Shown one piece after another: positions 43,635 to 54,669 of a stretch of DNA of 64,000 nt (position 1 is its first letter; each line of letters begins with the position of its first letter). A program made the translations under genes and the position numbers. The DNA lies in assembly GCA_027490215.1 (NCBI GenBank), contig JAIXYO010000027.1:1-64000 (forward strand), in the 5' to 3' direction. The notes under the pieces are model-generated. The model was not told the DNA's origin and ran no database searches. It saw only the letters and a list, made by a program, of their open reading frames with translations. This stretch comes from Rubrivivax sp. (GTDB lineage: Bacteria; Pseudomonadota; Gammaproteobacteria; Burkholderiales; Burkholderiaceae_C).

Positions 43635-46435
43635 GTGCAGCGATACCGGCTGTGAGGTCTGTGCTGCTGCTCAAGCTCGCGGTCCCTGCCAGCGCCTTGC
43701 TGCTGGTGGCTTGCGCGGCCGTGCCGCCGTCACCCACAGCGGTGTCTGCTGCGGTATCGCCGTTCGGTGCCGCTGCGCCCGTCACCGCAGGCGCTGCTGC
43801 CACTGGTCCTGCTGGTGCAACGGCGCGTCCTGTGGCAGCGCCAGGTGCCGCGCTGCCAGCCGCCACGGCCCCGGGCGCGCCGCGTCCGTTTGCCGAAGTG
43901 ATCAAGGACGCCAAGGAGATGAGCGGCCTGTTCACGCTGTGGCAGAACGACGAGAAGGTCTGGCTTGAGTTGAAGCCGTCCGACTTCAATCAGCCTTTGT
44001 TCCTGTCGCCCAAGCTGAAGACGGGCATCGGCGAGCCCCGTTTCTTCGGCGGCTTGATGGGCGACGAACTGGTTATCGAGTTCCGCCGCATCTATAACGT
44101 GGTGCAGATGGTCGCGCGCAACACCGAATACGTCGCTGCGCCGAAGACGCCGACCGGCCGCGCGGTTGAGGCGGCTTTCTCGCCCAGCCTGCTGTCGGCC
44201 ACGCCGGTGGCGAGCCTGCCGCATCCCGATCGGAAGTCGGTGCTGGTGGAAGCCAACGCGCTGTTCGTCAACGACATGATGGGCATCGCGCAGGGTTTGC
44301 AGCGCCAGTATCGGCAGGGCTATGCGCTGGACGGTCGCAACTCCGTGATCACCGAAGTGCGCTCCACCGACGACCTGCTGGTGCTGGAGGTGCTGAGCCA
44401 TTACGCCACTGGCACGATCGCGCTGCCGAGCTCTGGCGCCACGCCACCCGGGGCGCCGCAACCGTCACAGCCGCAAACGGTGCCCGACCCGCGCAGCGTG
44501 TTCATGACGCTGCACTACTCGCTGGCGAAACTGCCCGAACAGGTGATGGCGCCGCGCCAGGCCGATGGTCGAGTCGGCTACTTCACCAGCAACCGCTCCG
44601 ACTTCAGCGACGACTTGCCTCGCTCGCCCCGCCAGCGATTCGTGAACCGTTGGCGGCTTGAAAAATCAGACCCTGCAGCCGAGCTGTCGCCACCGGTCAA
44701 GCCCATCACCTACTGGCTCGACCGCACCATCCCCGAAAAGTACCGCGCCTCGATCACCGCGGGCGTCCTCGAATGGAACAAGGCGTTCGAGAAGATCGGC
44801 TTCAAGGACGCGATCCGTGTCGAGGTGCAGCCTGAAGACGCGCCCTGGGACACGCTGGACTTCGGCCGCAACTCGGTGCGCTGGATGACCAATTCCAACC
44901 CGGCGTTCGGCGCCATCGGCCCGAGCCATGTCGATCCGCGTTCGGGCGAGATCCTTGATGCCGACATCGGCATCGAAAGCCTGTCATCACGCAGCCTGCG
45001 CGCGCTGCGATCCCAGGTGCTCGCGTCGTCACCCGCCGGCGCGTCGTCCGACCTGCCGCCTGAACTGGCCGCGCGTGGCATGCGGGCGCAAAGCTGGTGC
45101 GCCTACGCCGACCAGGCCGCCGAGCAACTGGGCTATGCGCTCGATGTGCTCGAAGCCCGCGGTGACATCGCGCCGGACAGCCCCGAAGCCGAGGCTTTCG
45201 TGCAGGGCTACATGAAGGACGTGACGATGCACGAGGTCGGCCACACGCTGGGCCTGCGTCACAACTTCCGCTCCTCGCGGGTGTACACCGAAGCGCAGCT
45301 GGCCGACCCGGCATTCACCGCCAAGCACGGCATCAGCGGCTCGGTGATGGAGTACGCCGCGCTGAATCTGGCGGCGCCCGGCGTACCTCTGCCCAAGCAG
45401 GGCACCGTGTTCAACGCGACCATCGGGCCCTACGACTACTGGGCGATCGAGTACGCCTACCGCCCGCTGCCGTCGGATCAGGAGACCAGCGAGCTGGCCA
45501 AGATCGCCGCGCGCAGCGCCGAGCCACTGCTGGCCTTCGGTACCGACGAAGACAACTTCCTCGGTGTCGACCCGGAGACGCTGCATTTCGACCTTGGCGC
45601 TGATGTGATCGCCTTCGCGCGCAAGCGCATCACGATCGCGCGCGACTTGCTGTCTCGCCAGGAGGCGCGCACCCTGCCAGCCGACCAGGACTACGCAGTG
45701 CTGCGCCGTTCGGTCACCTATGCGTTGCGCGACATGGGCCGTGCGGCCGGTGTGCTGACGCGGCAGATCGGCGGCGTGCGCACGCTGCGCGACCATGCGG
45801 GCAGCGGTCGCGACCCGTTGTCGCCGAAGCCGGCGGCCGACCAGCGTGCCGCGCTCGACCTGCTGGCGCGCGGCTTCCTGTCGGCCGACAGCTTCCGCAT
45901 TTCGCCGGCGCTGCAGCGCAAGCTGGCGGTTGATTTCCTCGAGCGCGGCGATGCTGCGTTGCGCGGCGACGGCACTCTGGCCACTGCGCTGGTCACCGAT
46001 TTCTCGCTGGCCTCGCTGGTGATCGAGCTGCAGCGCAATGTGCTGGGCAACCTGCTGAGCGACAGCGTATCGGTACGCCTGCTCGACAGCGAAGACAAGC
46101 TGCCGAAAGACGCGCTGCGGCTCTCCGAGCTGTATCGCAGGTTGAACGATGCGGTGTGGAGCGAGCTGGGGCAATCGGGCGACATCCCGTCGCTGCGCCG
46201 CGAACTGCAGCGCGACTATGTGACGCGCATTTCCAACCAGTTGCTGCGCCCTGGCGCACTGAGCCGTGCCGACGCACGCAGCCTGGTTCGCGCGCAGGCG
46301 CAGACGCTGCTGAGCCGGCTGAGCACCGCGGCCAAGCGCCCCGGCCTGAGTGCCGAAGCGCAGGCGCACCTGCAAGACAGTGCCGACACCTTGCAACAGG
46401 CACTGACCGCCAAGCTCACGCGCACGGGGGCGTGA
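43631..46435 (+). CDS. Zinc-dependent metalloprotease lipoprotein (DUF5117/DUF4953 type)
   Basis: A 934-residue exported protease. The signal peptide ends in a lipobox, LLLVAC, followed by a Pro/Ala/Thr-rich linker of about 65 residues. The zinc site is MHEVGHTLGLRHNF, an HExxHxxGxxH metzincin-type motif at about 540. Segments such as YWLDRTIPEKYRASITAGVL and TLDFGRNSVRWM are typical of the large bacterial family with DUF5117 and DUF4953 regions. It should sit in the outer membrane or periplasm and degrade misfolded or foreign protein. The start overlaps the ettA stop (ATGA), an odd partner for a translation factor. Confidence 0.87.
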
Positions 46436-46466
46436 GCGAATCAGAACCGTCCACCAAGGAGACATC

Positions 46467-46895
46467 ATGAAGCCGAAAACCAACGAGGAATACGTACAGA
46501 TCGACGCGCTGACCTGGCAGGCGTTTCCCGAGGCGTTCTCGACCGGCGGCATCCGCTGGAAGCTGCTGCACGTGTCGCCCGAACAGGGCGCCTGGACGGC
46601 GATCTTCGACTGCCCGGCTGGCTCCTCCTTCGCGCCACACGTCCATGCCGGGCCCGGCGAATACCTGCTGACCAAGGGCCGCATGGATGTGCGCGGCGGC
46701 AAGGCTGCTGGCGGCGACACCGCCGTGGCTCCGGGCTACGGCTTCGAAGCCTCGGGTGCCCGCCACGACAAGACCCAGTTCCCGGTGGACAGCGAGTTCT
46801 ACATGACCTTCCTCGGCCCGCTGACCTTCATCCACCCCGACGGCTCACCGATCGCGGTGGTCGGTTGGGCGGAGGCGCAGGGAGCCTGGGGCTGA
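46467..46895 (+). CDS. ChrR/Dke1-like cupin protein
   Basis: A 142-residue single-domain cupin. The metal region reads SSFAPHVHAGPGEYLLTKGRMDV, with two His and one Glu as ligands, and the second cupin half holds SGARHDKTQF. Related proteins include acetylacetone dioxygenase, dihydroxyacetophenone dioxygenase and anti-sigma cupins such as ChrR, so it is either a small dioxygenase or a metal-dependent sensor. AAGGAGACATC precedes the ATG. Its last 51 bases overlap the end of the convergent ATP-grasp gene, so the two 3' ends are antisense to each other. Confidence 0.8.
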   Translation: MKPKTNEEYVQIDALTWQAFPEAFSTGGIRWKLLHVSPEQGAWTAIFDCPAGSSFAPHVHAGPGEYLLTKGRMDVRGGKAAGGDTAVAPGYGFEASGARHDKTQFPVDSEFYMTFLGPLTFIHPDGSPIAVVGWAEAQGAWG

Positions 46896-47783
46896 TCGCC
46901 ACCGGCCCGGCACCCAGCCCAGTTCCTGCCAGGCCTCACGCCAGCAGTCGGCCATCCACTGGTTGAACACCGGACAGGCGGTCGGGGTCTCCCGGCCGCC
47001 GGCTTCAGGGTAAAGGGTCATCTCGCCCAGCACGATGCCGCCTGCGGTGTCGTAGAGGTCCACCCTGACGAAGTCGAGGCCCGCGGCCAGCCTTTCGGCG
47101 GTCCGCTTGAGGTCTTCCCAGGTTGACGGGACGGGACGCTCGACCAGGATCTGCTGGCCCCGGGTCAGGACCCAGGGACGTCCATCGGCGTACCAGGCGG
47201 CAGCCTGACCGCGCTGACGGAGGGTTGGGGAACCGAGGTTGGCGGCCCTGACTTTTCCGGCAAACACGTAGAAGCGGTAGTCCTGAAGCTCATCGGCAGT
47301 CCGGTCGACCAGAGACTCCTCCACGAAGACCCGCCGCGGGATGGGCTTGTAGGCCCACTCCCTCAGGGAGAAATGCCGCCGAAGCCAGCTCTCCACCAGG
47401 GACTGGGCGCTGGAACGGGTCAACACCCGCCGCTGCGCTTCGGGGACCTTGCCGTCCTGAAAAAAGGTGATCAGCCCGTCGTGGTACCTCAGGTTCCAGC
47501 CCGAACCGTGATTGGCCTTGAGATAGCACGAAGGCGGCAGGTCGTCCCATGGAATGGGCTGACCCTGCCGCCCCTCCCAGACCACCGGTGCCGTCGCGAC
47601 CCCGTGGGTCCGCGCCCAGTCTTTCACCCTTCGCTTGTCAGCCAACACAGGAAGCAGGGGATTGCGGTCCCGGTCCATCCGCAGTCGAACCAGATCGGCA
47701 AAGGGGGCCGTCAATGGGTCGATGGTCCGGTCGGCCCAACGAGCCCTGATCCAGGTGCGCCAGCGCCGCAGACTCGCCTTCAC
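46845..47783 (-). CDS. TupA-like ATP-grasp protein
   Basis: A protein of about 312 residues. Family features are NPLLPVLADKRRVKDWARTH, CYLKANHGSGWNLRYHDG, LQDYRFYVFAGKV and the late acidic metal site DFVRVDLYDTAGGIVLGEMT followed by LYPEAGG. Relatives join amino acids or other groups to polysaccharides and are usually found in surface-glycan clusters; there are no such neighbours here. The start is uncertain: GTG 47783 gives a family-like beginning (KASLRRWRTW), whereas longer forms overlap the upstream gene. The last 15-20 residues are read through antisense of the cupin gene. An acquired gene is likely. Confidence 0.78.
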   Translation of the reverse strand: MKASLRRWRTWIRARWADRTIDPLTAPFADLVRLRMDRDRNPLLPVLADKRRVKDWARTHGVATAPVVWEGRQGQPIPWDDLPPSCYLKANHGSGWNLRYHDGLITFFQDGKVPEAQRRVLTRSSAQSLVESWLRRHFSLREWAYKPIPRRVFVEESLVDRTADELQDYRFYVFAGKVRAANLGSPTLRQRGQAAAWYADGRPWVLTRGQQILVERPVPSTWEDLKRTAERLAAGLDFVRVDLYDTAGGIVLGEMTLYPEAGGRETPTACPVFNQWMADCWREAWQELGWVPGRWRSAPGSLRLRPTDHRDR

Positions 47784-47832
47784 TTCAGCGTGGATCGCAA
47801 ACGACCTTCGTGGCGAGTGGCGCCACTGAGCT

Positions 47833-48354
47833 TCAGAACGACGGCGACGGCGTGCCCGCGGTGCATACACCCTGGCGGGTTCGCACGTTGGTGATCATGG
47901 GTGGCTCGGTGGCCCCTTCCGGCACTGGGTCGGTGCTGAAGTACTTGCGCGTCGAGATCGAGAAGTACTTGCCGTTGCTGCGGTTGATCACCACGCCGGT
48001 GGCATTGGCGCCGGTGCCGTTGGTCTTCGGGCCGGGCGCGTCCTGGTTGTCCGGATTGAAGTCGGTCGCGGCACCGAAGTTGATTTCCTTGTCGTCGATG
48101 CTGATCGACGTCAGTTTGCCGGTGCGGGCATTGGCGATGCCCTTCTTCACGAGGTCGATCGTGTACTCGACCCGGAAGTCGCCCTTGCGCGGGGGGTCCA
48201 GTTCGGTGCCGTAGATGATCTCGACGGTTTCCACGCCGCTGCAGATCAGGTGCAGTGCTGGCAAGGGCGTGGCGGCCTGGACTGTGGCGCTCAGCGAAAG
48301 CGCCAGCAGCGCGCCACATGCGAGGCGCGGAATCGATGTCGCGAATGCCTTCAT
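47833..48354 (-). CDS. Unknown secreted protein
   Basis: A 173-residue protein with a clear signal peptide (hydrophobic residues 10-26, cleavage near ATVQA-AT). The mature part has two cysteines far apart (LHLICSGVE and QGVCTAG) that could form a disulphide, and beta-rich sequence such as GDFRVEYTIDLVKKGIANA. I do not recognise a family. It lies downstream of ppnP on the same strand with a gap of about 27 bp. Nothing in the neighbourhood points to a specific role. Confidence 0.75.
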   Translation of the reverse strand: MKAFATSIPRLACGALLALSLSATVQAATPLPALHLICSGVETVEIIYGTELDPPRKGDFRVEYTIDLVKKGIANARTGKLTSISIDDKEINFGAATDFNPDNQDAPGPKTNGTGANATGVVINRSNGKYFSISTRKYFSTDPVPEGATEPPMITNVRTRQGVCTAGTPSPSF

Positions 48355-48381
48355 GCCCTGGTCTCCTTGGTGCGGGGCGGG

Positions 48382-48693
48382 TCAGCCGAAATGGCAGATG
48401 TAGTGCAGCGCCTCGGTCACTTCGATCTCGAACGACGACTGGCCGGGCACGTCGAACGACTGGCCACCGGTGTAGCCGACCCACGCGTCGCTGCCTGCCA
48501 GTTTCACCCGACACTGGCCGGCGACCAGCTCCATCACCTCAGGCGCGCCGGTGTTGAAGGTCAGCTGCGACGGCAGTATCACGCCAACGCTCTTCTTCGT
48601 GCCATCGGGCAGCGTGATGCTGTGCGAGACGCACTTGCCATCGAAGTACACATTGGCGCGGGTGGCGATGGAGGCAGTGATCTGGTCGGTCAT
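48382..48693 (-). CDS. ppnP: Pyrimidine/purine nucleoside phosphorylase
   Basis: A 103-residue single cupin of the PpnP (YaiE, DUF1255) family. It reads [42 protein letters not shown] and ends with [15 protein letters not shown], matching the family end to end. It splits nucleosides into base and (deoxy)ribose-1-phosphate with broad specificity. It is downstream of argG with a 60-bp gap and upstream of the unknown secreted protein. Confidence 0.93.
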   Translation of the reverse strand: MTDQITASIATRANVYFDGKCVSHSITLPDGTKKSVGVILPSQLTFNTGAPEVMELVAGQCRVKLAGSDAWVGYTGGQSFDVPGQSSFEIEVTEALHYICHFG

Positions 48694-48753
48694 GGCGAGG
48701 GAGTCGAGAGGTGAGTGATGGATTTGAAGCGATGAAGGCGGGCCGAGCGCAAC

Positions 48754-50181
<1,428 letters not shown>

Positions 50182-50709
50182 TTACCCGGGCTCGGCAGAG
50201 CGCAGGTGGCGCAGCGTCATCTGCAGCAAGCGGGCATCCGAGCTGGCGCGGTGACGCCGCAGGTTCAGTTCGTGCGCAACCTGGTCCTTGACCTGATGCC
50301 AGCGGGCGGCGTCGCTGTCGGTCAGCAGGGCGCGCAGGTTCTCGATGTGGAACGCTGGTGACAGGTCGGCTACGTCGAACAGCGTGCCGATCCAGCTGTA
50401 GTCGTTGGCCCAGCCGTCGGTGTACACGGTCTGCCCGCGCAGGACCTGGTTCAGGTGCCGTGCGATCTCGAGTGCCGGCCGACCGTGCAACAGCACGGTG
50501 TCGCGCGAGATGCCATGCAACTGTTGAGCCTCCGCGTCCCAGTGCGTCCAGGCCGCTTCCGGGCGCACCAGCGTGCAGTAACCGCCGCCGTCGGGCAGCA
50601 CATAGCCGATCTCGATCGGGTAGCTGTCGCGGCCGAAGCCTGAGGCCTCGATGTCGAGCACTGTCGGCAGCGCGCCGTCGGTGGAAGATGCGGTGAGGGC
50701 ATTGAACAT
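50182..50709 (-). CDS. DEDD-type 3'-5' exonuclease-like protein
   Basis: A 175-residue protein. The Exo I motif is TVLDIEASGFGRDSYPIEIG (Asp and Glu ligands), an Exo II-like Asp lies in YTDGWANDYSWIG, and an Exo III-like HRASSDA lies near the C-terminus. This is the small exonuclease group found in many Burkholderiales; the substrate is not established. It lies between argG and the prolyl oligopeptidase, all on the minus strand with short gaps. Confidence 0.78.
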   Translation of the reverse strand: MFNALTASSTDGALPTVLDIEASGFGRDSYPIEIGYVLPDGGGYCTLVRPEAAWTHWDAEAQQLHGISRDTVLLHGRPALEIARHLNQVLRGQTVYTDGWANDYSWIGTLFDVADLSPAFHIENLRALLTDSDAARWHQVKDQVAHELNLRRHRASSDARLLQMTLRHLRSAEPG

Positions 50710-50743
50710 GAACGAAGGCTAAGCACGGATCGTGACAGGTGCG

Positions 50744-52837
50744 TCAGTCTGCCTTACCCAGTTGGCGCCACAGGTAGGCAAATTCCAGGGCCTGCAGGTG
50801 TGAGCGCTGGGAGTTGTCGGCCGCGCCGCCGTGACCGCCCTCGATGTTCTCGTAGTAGAGCAGCGCATGGCCCATCTCGCGCATGCGTGCGGCCATCTTG
50901 CGGGCATGCGCCGGGTGGACTCGGTCGTCGCGGGTCGAGGTGGTGAACAGCACCTCGGGATAGGTCTTGTCGGCGCTGAGGTTCTGATATGGGCTGTAGC
51001 GCGCGATGTGCGCCCAGTCTTCCGGCACATCGGGGTTGCCGAACTCGGCCATCCACGAGGCGCCTGCCAGCAGGGTGTGATAACGCCGCATGTCGAGCAG
51101 CGGCACCTGGCAGACCACGGCGTTGAACAGCTCGGGTCGCTGAGTGAAGGCGGCGCCCACCAGCAGACCGCCATTGCTGCCGCCCATGATGCCGAGGTGC
51201 TGGGGGCTGGTGACACCGCCGGCGATCAGATCTTCGGCCACCGCGATGAAGTCGTCATAGCTGCGCTGCTTGTGCTCGCGGATGGCGGCCTGGTGCCAGG
51301 CCGGTCCGAACTCTCCACCGCCACGGATGTTGGCCACCACCAGCACCCCACCGCGTTCGAACCAGGCGAGGCCGTGGCCCGCCGGGTACCACGGGTTCAG
51401 CGCGATTTCAAAGCCGCCGTAGCCATACAGCAGCGTCGGATTGCGCCCGTCGGCCTTGGCACCTCGTGGCCAGACAAGAAAGTAGGGCACGCGGGTGCCA
51501 TCGGCCGATGTGGCAAAACGCTGCTCCGTGCGCAGTCCGGTGGCGTCGAACAGGGCAGGGCGTGCTTTCAGCAGTTCGAGCGCGGGCGGGTCGACGGCCA
51601 TTCCCGAATCGGCTTCGGTCCGGCCGAGGAAGAGTGAGTCCGGCGTCAGGAAGTCGGTGTAGACGAGCAGGTAGCTCTCGGCAAAGGGGTCGTCCTGGCG
51701 CATCGGGTCGTGCAGGCTGCGCACGCTCAACGTGCCGGGGCAGGGCGCGTCGATTGACCGCGGCTCGAAACCGCCCGGCGTGCGTCGCCACAATTCAAGT
51801 CGGCTGGCGACGTTGTCGAGCAGGTTGACGATCAGGTGCTCACGCGTCGGTGAATATCCCGCCAGCGAACAGGTGGCCGTGGGTGTGAACAGCAGCGTGA
51901 AGCGCCGCTCCCCGGCCAGGTAAGCGAGCGCATCGGCGGCCAGCAGCGAGCCGCTGGCATGGGTCGAGCCTGCCACCGTCCAGTCGCTGCGCAGCTCGAT
52001 CAGCAGGGTGTCGGCCACACTGCCCGCGTGGTTCCAGAAACTGAACGACGCGTCGCTGGGCAGGTCGATGCTCACCAGCGCCTCGCCTTGCAGCAGGAAA
52101 TGCTGCTGGTGATAGAAATCGAGCGAGCGACTGAAGAACGTGCGCTCGTGGCCCGGTGTCAGATCGACCGACACGCTGACCGACACATCGGTGACTTCGC
52201 CCTCGAACACCGTCATGGCCGAGGCCAGCGGGGTGCCGCGCGACCAGCGCTGGACGAGGCGCGGGTAACCGGAAGCCGTCAGGCTGCCTGGGCCGACATC
52301 GGTGCCGACATAAAGCGTGTTCTCATCGATCCACGTGACCGAAGACTTGGCTTCGGGCAGCGCAAAGCCGTCTGCGATGAACTTCTTCGTGGTGGTGTCG
52401 AATTCGCGCACCACTGTCGCATCGGCGCCGCCGCGCGACAGTGAAACCAGGCAGCGATGCGGCGCGGTGTCGAGCGCATCGGTACCGGCCCAGACCCAGT
52501 TCTCGCCTTCGGCCGAGGCCAGTGCGTCGATGTCGAGCACGGTCTCCCAGCTCGGATTGGGCTGTCGGTATTCGTCGAGTGTGGTGCGACGCCACAAGCC
52601 GCGCGGGTGGGTGTCATCGCGCCACAGGTTGTAGAAGTGATCGCCACGCCGCGTGATCTGCGGGATGCGCTCCTTCGAGTTCAGCACTGCCAGCAACTGC
52701 TCGCGGATGGGTGCGTACTCGGGCCGCGCGGCCAGCAGCCCCTCGCTCTCGGCATTGCGTTCGCGCACCCAGGCGAGCGCCTGCTCGCCTTGAACGTCTT
52801 CCAGCCAGCGGTACGGATCCTCGTCGGTTGGGCTCAT
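50744..52837 (-). CDS. Prolyl oligopeptidase family serine peptidase (S9A)
   Basis: A 697-residue cytoplasmic peptidase. The seven-blade propeller fills about 70-410, preceded by DEDPYRWLEDVQGEQALAWV, typical of S9A. The alpha/beta-hydrolase part has the catalytic Ser in GIMGGSNGGLLVG, the Asp in STRDDRVHP and the His in IEGGHGG. It cleaves short peptides after proline or, as in oligopeptidase B relatives, after basic residues; PREP-type is favoured by the motifs. The start at 52837 overlaps the stop of the GNAT gene by ATGA. Confidence 0.92.
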   Translation of the reverse strand: MSPTDEDPYRWLEDVQGEQALAWVRERNAESEGLLAARPEYAPIREQLLAVLNSKERIPQITRRGDHFYNLWRDDTHPRGLWRRTTLDEYRQPNPSWETVLDIDALASAEGENWVWAGTDALDTAPHRCLVSLSRGGADATVVREFDTTTKKFIADGFALPEAKSSVTWIDENTLYVGTDVGPGSLTASGYPRLVQRWSRGTPLASAMTVFEGEVTDVSVSVSVDLTPGHERTFFSRSLDFYHQQHFLLQGEALVSIDLPSDASFSFWNHAGSVADTLLIELRSDWTVAGSTHASGSLLAADALAYLAGERRFTLLFTPTATCSLAGYSPTREHLIVNLLDNVASRLELWRRTPGGFEPRSIDAPCPGTLSVRSLHDPMRQDDPFAESYLLVYTDFLTPDSLFLGRTEADSGMAVDPPALELLKARPALFDATGLRTEQRFATSADGTRVPYFLVWPRGAKADGRNPTLLYGYGGFEIALNPWYPAGHGLAWFERGGVLVVANIRGGGEFGPAWHQAAIREHKQRSYDDFIAVAEDLIAGGVTSPQHLGIMGGSNGGLLVGAAFTQRPELFNAVVCQVPLLDMRRYHTLLAGASWMAEFGNPDVPEDWAHIARYSPYQNLSADKTYPEVLFTTSTRDDRVHPAHARKMAARMREMGHALLYYENIEGGHGGAADNSQRSHLQALEFAYLWRQLGKAD

Positions 52838-53148
52838 GCGCGCAGGTCCTGGGTGTCTGCATGCCGTTGCATGTAGACCCGCACATAGGAGCACAGCGGG
52901 TTGACCTTGAGGCCGTGTTCGCGAGCATGGGCCAGGGCGAAACGCACCAGCGCTGCCGCGATGCCGCGGCCTTCGAGTGCAGGCGGCACCTCGGTGTGGT
53001 CGATGTGCATCACCTTGCCGATCAAACGGTAGTCGATGACGCAGCGCAGTCCGTCCGCCTGGCACTCGAAGCAGAAGCCTACCGGGTCATGCCGGATGTC
53101 GAGGTCGGTGGCGCGGAGATGGGGGCGGGGTGCTGTCATCCAGCCCAT
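52834..53148 (-). CDS. Small GNAT-type acetyltransferase (YjdJ-like)
   Basis: A protein of about 104 residues with a minimal GNAT fold. DHTEVPPALEGRGIAAALVRF is the acetyl-CoA pyrophosphate loop (Arg-Gly-x-Gly/Ala) and NPLCSYVRVYMQRH is the terminal strand region. This short form is the YidJ/YjdJ group (N-acetyltransferase domain of the COG2388 type). Substrate unknown. ATG 53148 is given; ATG 53139 (MTAPRPHLR) is equally possible. It is coupled to the peptidase gene by an ATGA overlap. Confidence 0.82.
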   Translation of the reverse strand: MGWMTAPRPHLRATDLDIRHDPVGFCFECQADGLRCVIDYRLIGKVMHIDHTEVPPALEGRGIAAALVRFALAHAREHGLKVNPLCSYVRVYMQRHADTQDLRA

Positions 53149-53167
53149 TCTGGCCCCGATCGGTGGC

Positions 53168-53719
53168 TCAGGGATTCAACCGAATCGGCCGCACCTCGAC
53201 GGAGCGCTCGCCTTCACCGATCCACACCACGCCGTCCTGCACCGTCACTTGCAGCTGCATGCTGCGCTGAGCCAGTGCAGCAAGCGCCTGGCTCTGCTCG
53301 GCCTCGATTTGCCACACCGCCACATTGCGGGCGCGGGTGATGCGCGTCTCCAGCCCTTTCCACCACACCGGCGTGCTGTGGCTGAAGCTGATCACCGTGA
53401 CCCGTTCGGCGCGCGGAGCAGACTTCATGATGCGCCGCTCATCGGGCTGGCCGACATCGATCCAGTGCACGATCTGGCCGGTCAGGTCCTTGTGCCACAG
53501 GTCGGGCTCGTCGGTGTCCCACAGGCTCTTGGCCAATTCCAGCGTGCCATTGCGCGGGTCGGCGGGCACGTTCAGCGCATACGCCAGCACGCGGATCATC
53601 ATCCGCTCGTCGGTTTCTGATGGATGGCGTGCGATGGTGAGCGCATGCTCGCCATACACATTGCGGTCCATGTCACTCAACTGCAGGCTGGCTTTGTGGA
53701 TGGTGGCCTTCAGTGCCAT
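53168..53719 (-). CDS. yaeQ: YaeQ family protein
   Basis: A 183-residue cytoplasmic protein matching YaeQ throughout: MALKATIHKASLQLSDMDRN, ARHPSETDERMMIRVLAYAL and DEPDLWHKDLTGQIVHWIDV. The fold is related to PD-(D/E)XK nucleases, and E. coli YaeQ can suppress rfaH loss when overproduced, but its true role is unsettled. It precedes the GNAT gene with a 19-bp gap. Confidence 0.93.
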   Translation of the reverse strand: MALKATIHKASLQLSDMDRNVYGEHALTIARHPSETDERMMIRVLAYALNVPADPRNGTLELAKSLWDTDEPDLWHKDLTGQIVHWIDVGQPDERRIMKSAPRAERVTVISFSHSTPVWWKGLETRITRARNVAVWQIEAEQSQALAALAQRSMQLQVTVQDGVVWIGEGERSVEVRPIRLNP

Positions 53720-53827
53720 GGATGTGTGTCCTGTGGGGCGTGAGGAAACTCAGCGCAGCCAACGATTGTCGGCCACGCATGACAATCGCGGGCTGACGAA
53801 CCTTCGCAGCGCACAGAGCACGACACC

Positions 53828-54115
53828 ATGAGCATGAAGAAGACCGACCTGGTCAAGCACCTGGCCAAGAAGATCGATGGGCAGATGAAGGTGGCTGCGG
53901 TACCCGGCCGCTTCGGACAGGCCGCGGGCGCGGTCGTCGACAAGCGCGAGCAGCGCAGACTGGATGCACAGGCCGGCCTGCTGCCGTTTGCCTGCAAGCT
54001 GCCGGCTGAGCTGGTGAGACAACTCCACGATCGCGCGGTCAGCCATGAGGGGGGACTCAACGCGCTGATCGCCCAGTTGCTTGGGCAGTCCCTGCAGAAC
54101 GACGCGAAGAAGTAA
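53828..54115 (+). CDS. Small basic protein of unknown function
   Basis: A 95-residue protein, rich in Lys and Ala, with no signal or membrane segment. The N-terminal part (KKTDLVKHLAKKIDGQMKVA) looks amphipathic and basic. The C-terminal part, LPAELVRQLHDRAVSHEGGL followed by NALIAQLL, has the look of a ribbon-helix-helix-like dimer (a strand, then two helices), suggesting possible DNA binding, but this is weak. It is divergent from yaeQ and convergent with the cold-shock gene. Confidence 0.65.
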   Translation: MSMKKTDLVKHLAKKIDGQMKVAAVPGRFGQAAGAVVDKREQRRLDAQAGLLPFACKLPAELVRQLHDRAVSHEGGLNALIAQLLGQSLQNDAKK

Positions 54116-54133
54116 TTCGGCGCGGGCATAAAA

Positions 54134-54155
54134 AAACGCGGCCGAAGCCGCGTTT
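54134..54155 (-). terminator. Intrinsic terminator of the cold-shock gene
   Basis: AAACGCGGC-CGAA-GCCGCGTTT is a perfect stem. Read on the minus strand it ends in a run of T, so it mainly terminates the cold-shock transcript; it can also act on the small plus-strand gene. Confidence 0.85.
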
Positions 54156-54178
54156 CGAAAGCTGATTTCGCGGCGCTT

Positions 54179-54388
54179 TTACAGCACGCGAATGTTGGCA
54201 GCTTGCAGACCCTTCTGGCCTTGCTTGACTTCGAATTCGACCTTCTGGTTTTCGACCAGGGTCTTGAAGCCGCTGCCGGTGATGTCACGGAAGTGGGCGA
54301 AGAGGTCAGCACCACCCGCGTCTTGAGCGATGAAGCCGTAGCCCTTGCTCTCGTTGAACCACTTCACGGTACCTGTTTGCGTCGTCAT
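54179..54388 (-). CDS. Cold-shock domain protein (CspA family)
   Basis: A 69-residue single-domain RNA chaperone. RNP1 is KGYGFI, RNP2 is DLFAHF, and the start [12 protein letters not shown] is invariant in the family. RNP2 carries FAHF rather than FVHF, common in beta-proteobacteria. It melts RNA structure at low temperature and in growth transitions. The leader (54389 on) is AT-rich with a small hairpin, CATGC-AATC-GCATG (54428-54441), and could be a temperature-sensitive 5' UTR, which is typical but unproven here. Confidence 0.95.
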   Translation of the reverse strand: MTTQTGTVKWFNESKGYGFIAQDAGGADLFAHFRDITGSGFKTLVENQKVEFEVKQGQKGLQAANIRVL

Positions 54389-54669
54389 GGACGGTTTCCT
54401 ATCAAATAACAAAATGATGCGACTGCACATGCAATCGCATGCAGAGACACTCAAGATCAACTGGGGATTTCTTGCGATCCCGCTTCAGAACAGAGGCGGG
54501 TAGATGATCACTAGCAACCACGGTCTTGCGTATACCTGTCGACCTAATGTACCCCATCGCGGGGTCGGCGCATGCGTGTTTTTTGCGGGTTGGCGCCAAT
54601 GACACAGAATCGCGCTCCCTTGATCACCATCATCCGAGCGGCCGAAGGGCGGCTCGAAACTGTCGAACG

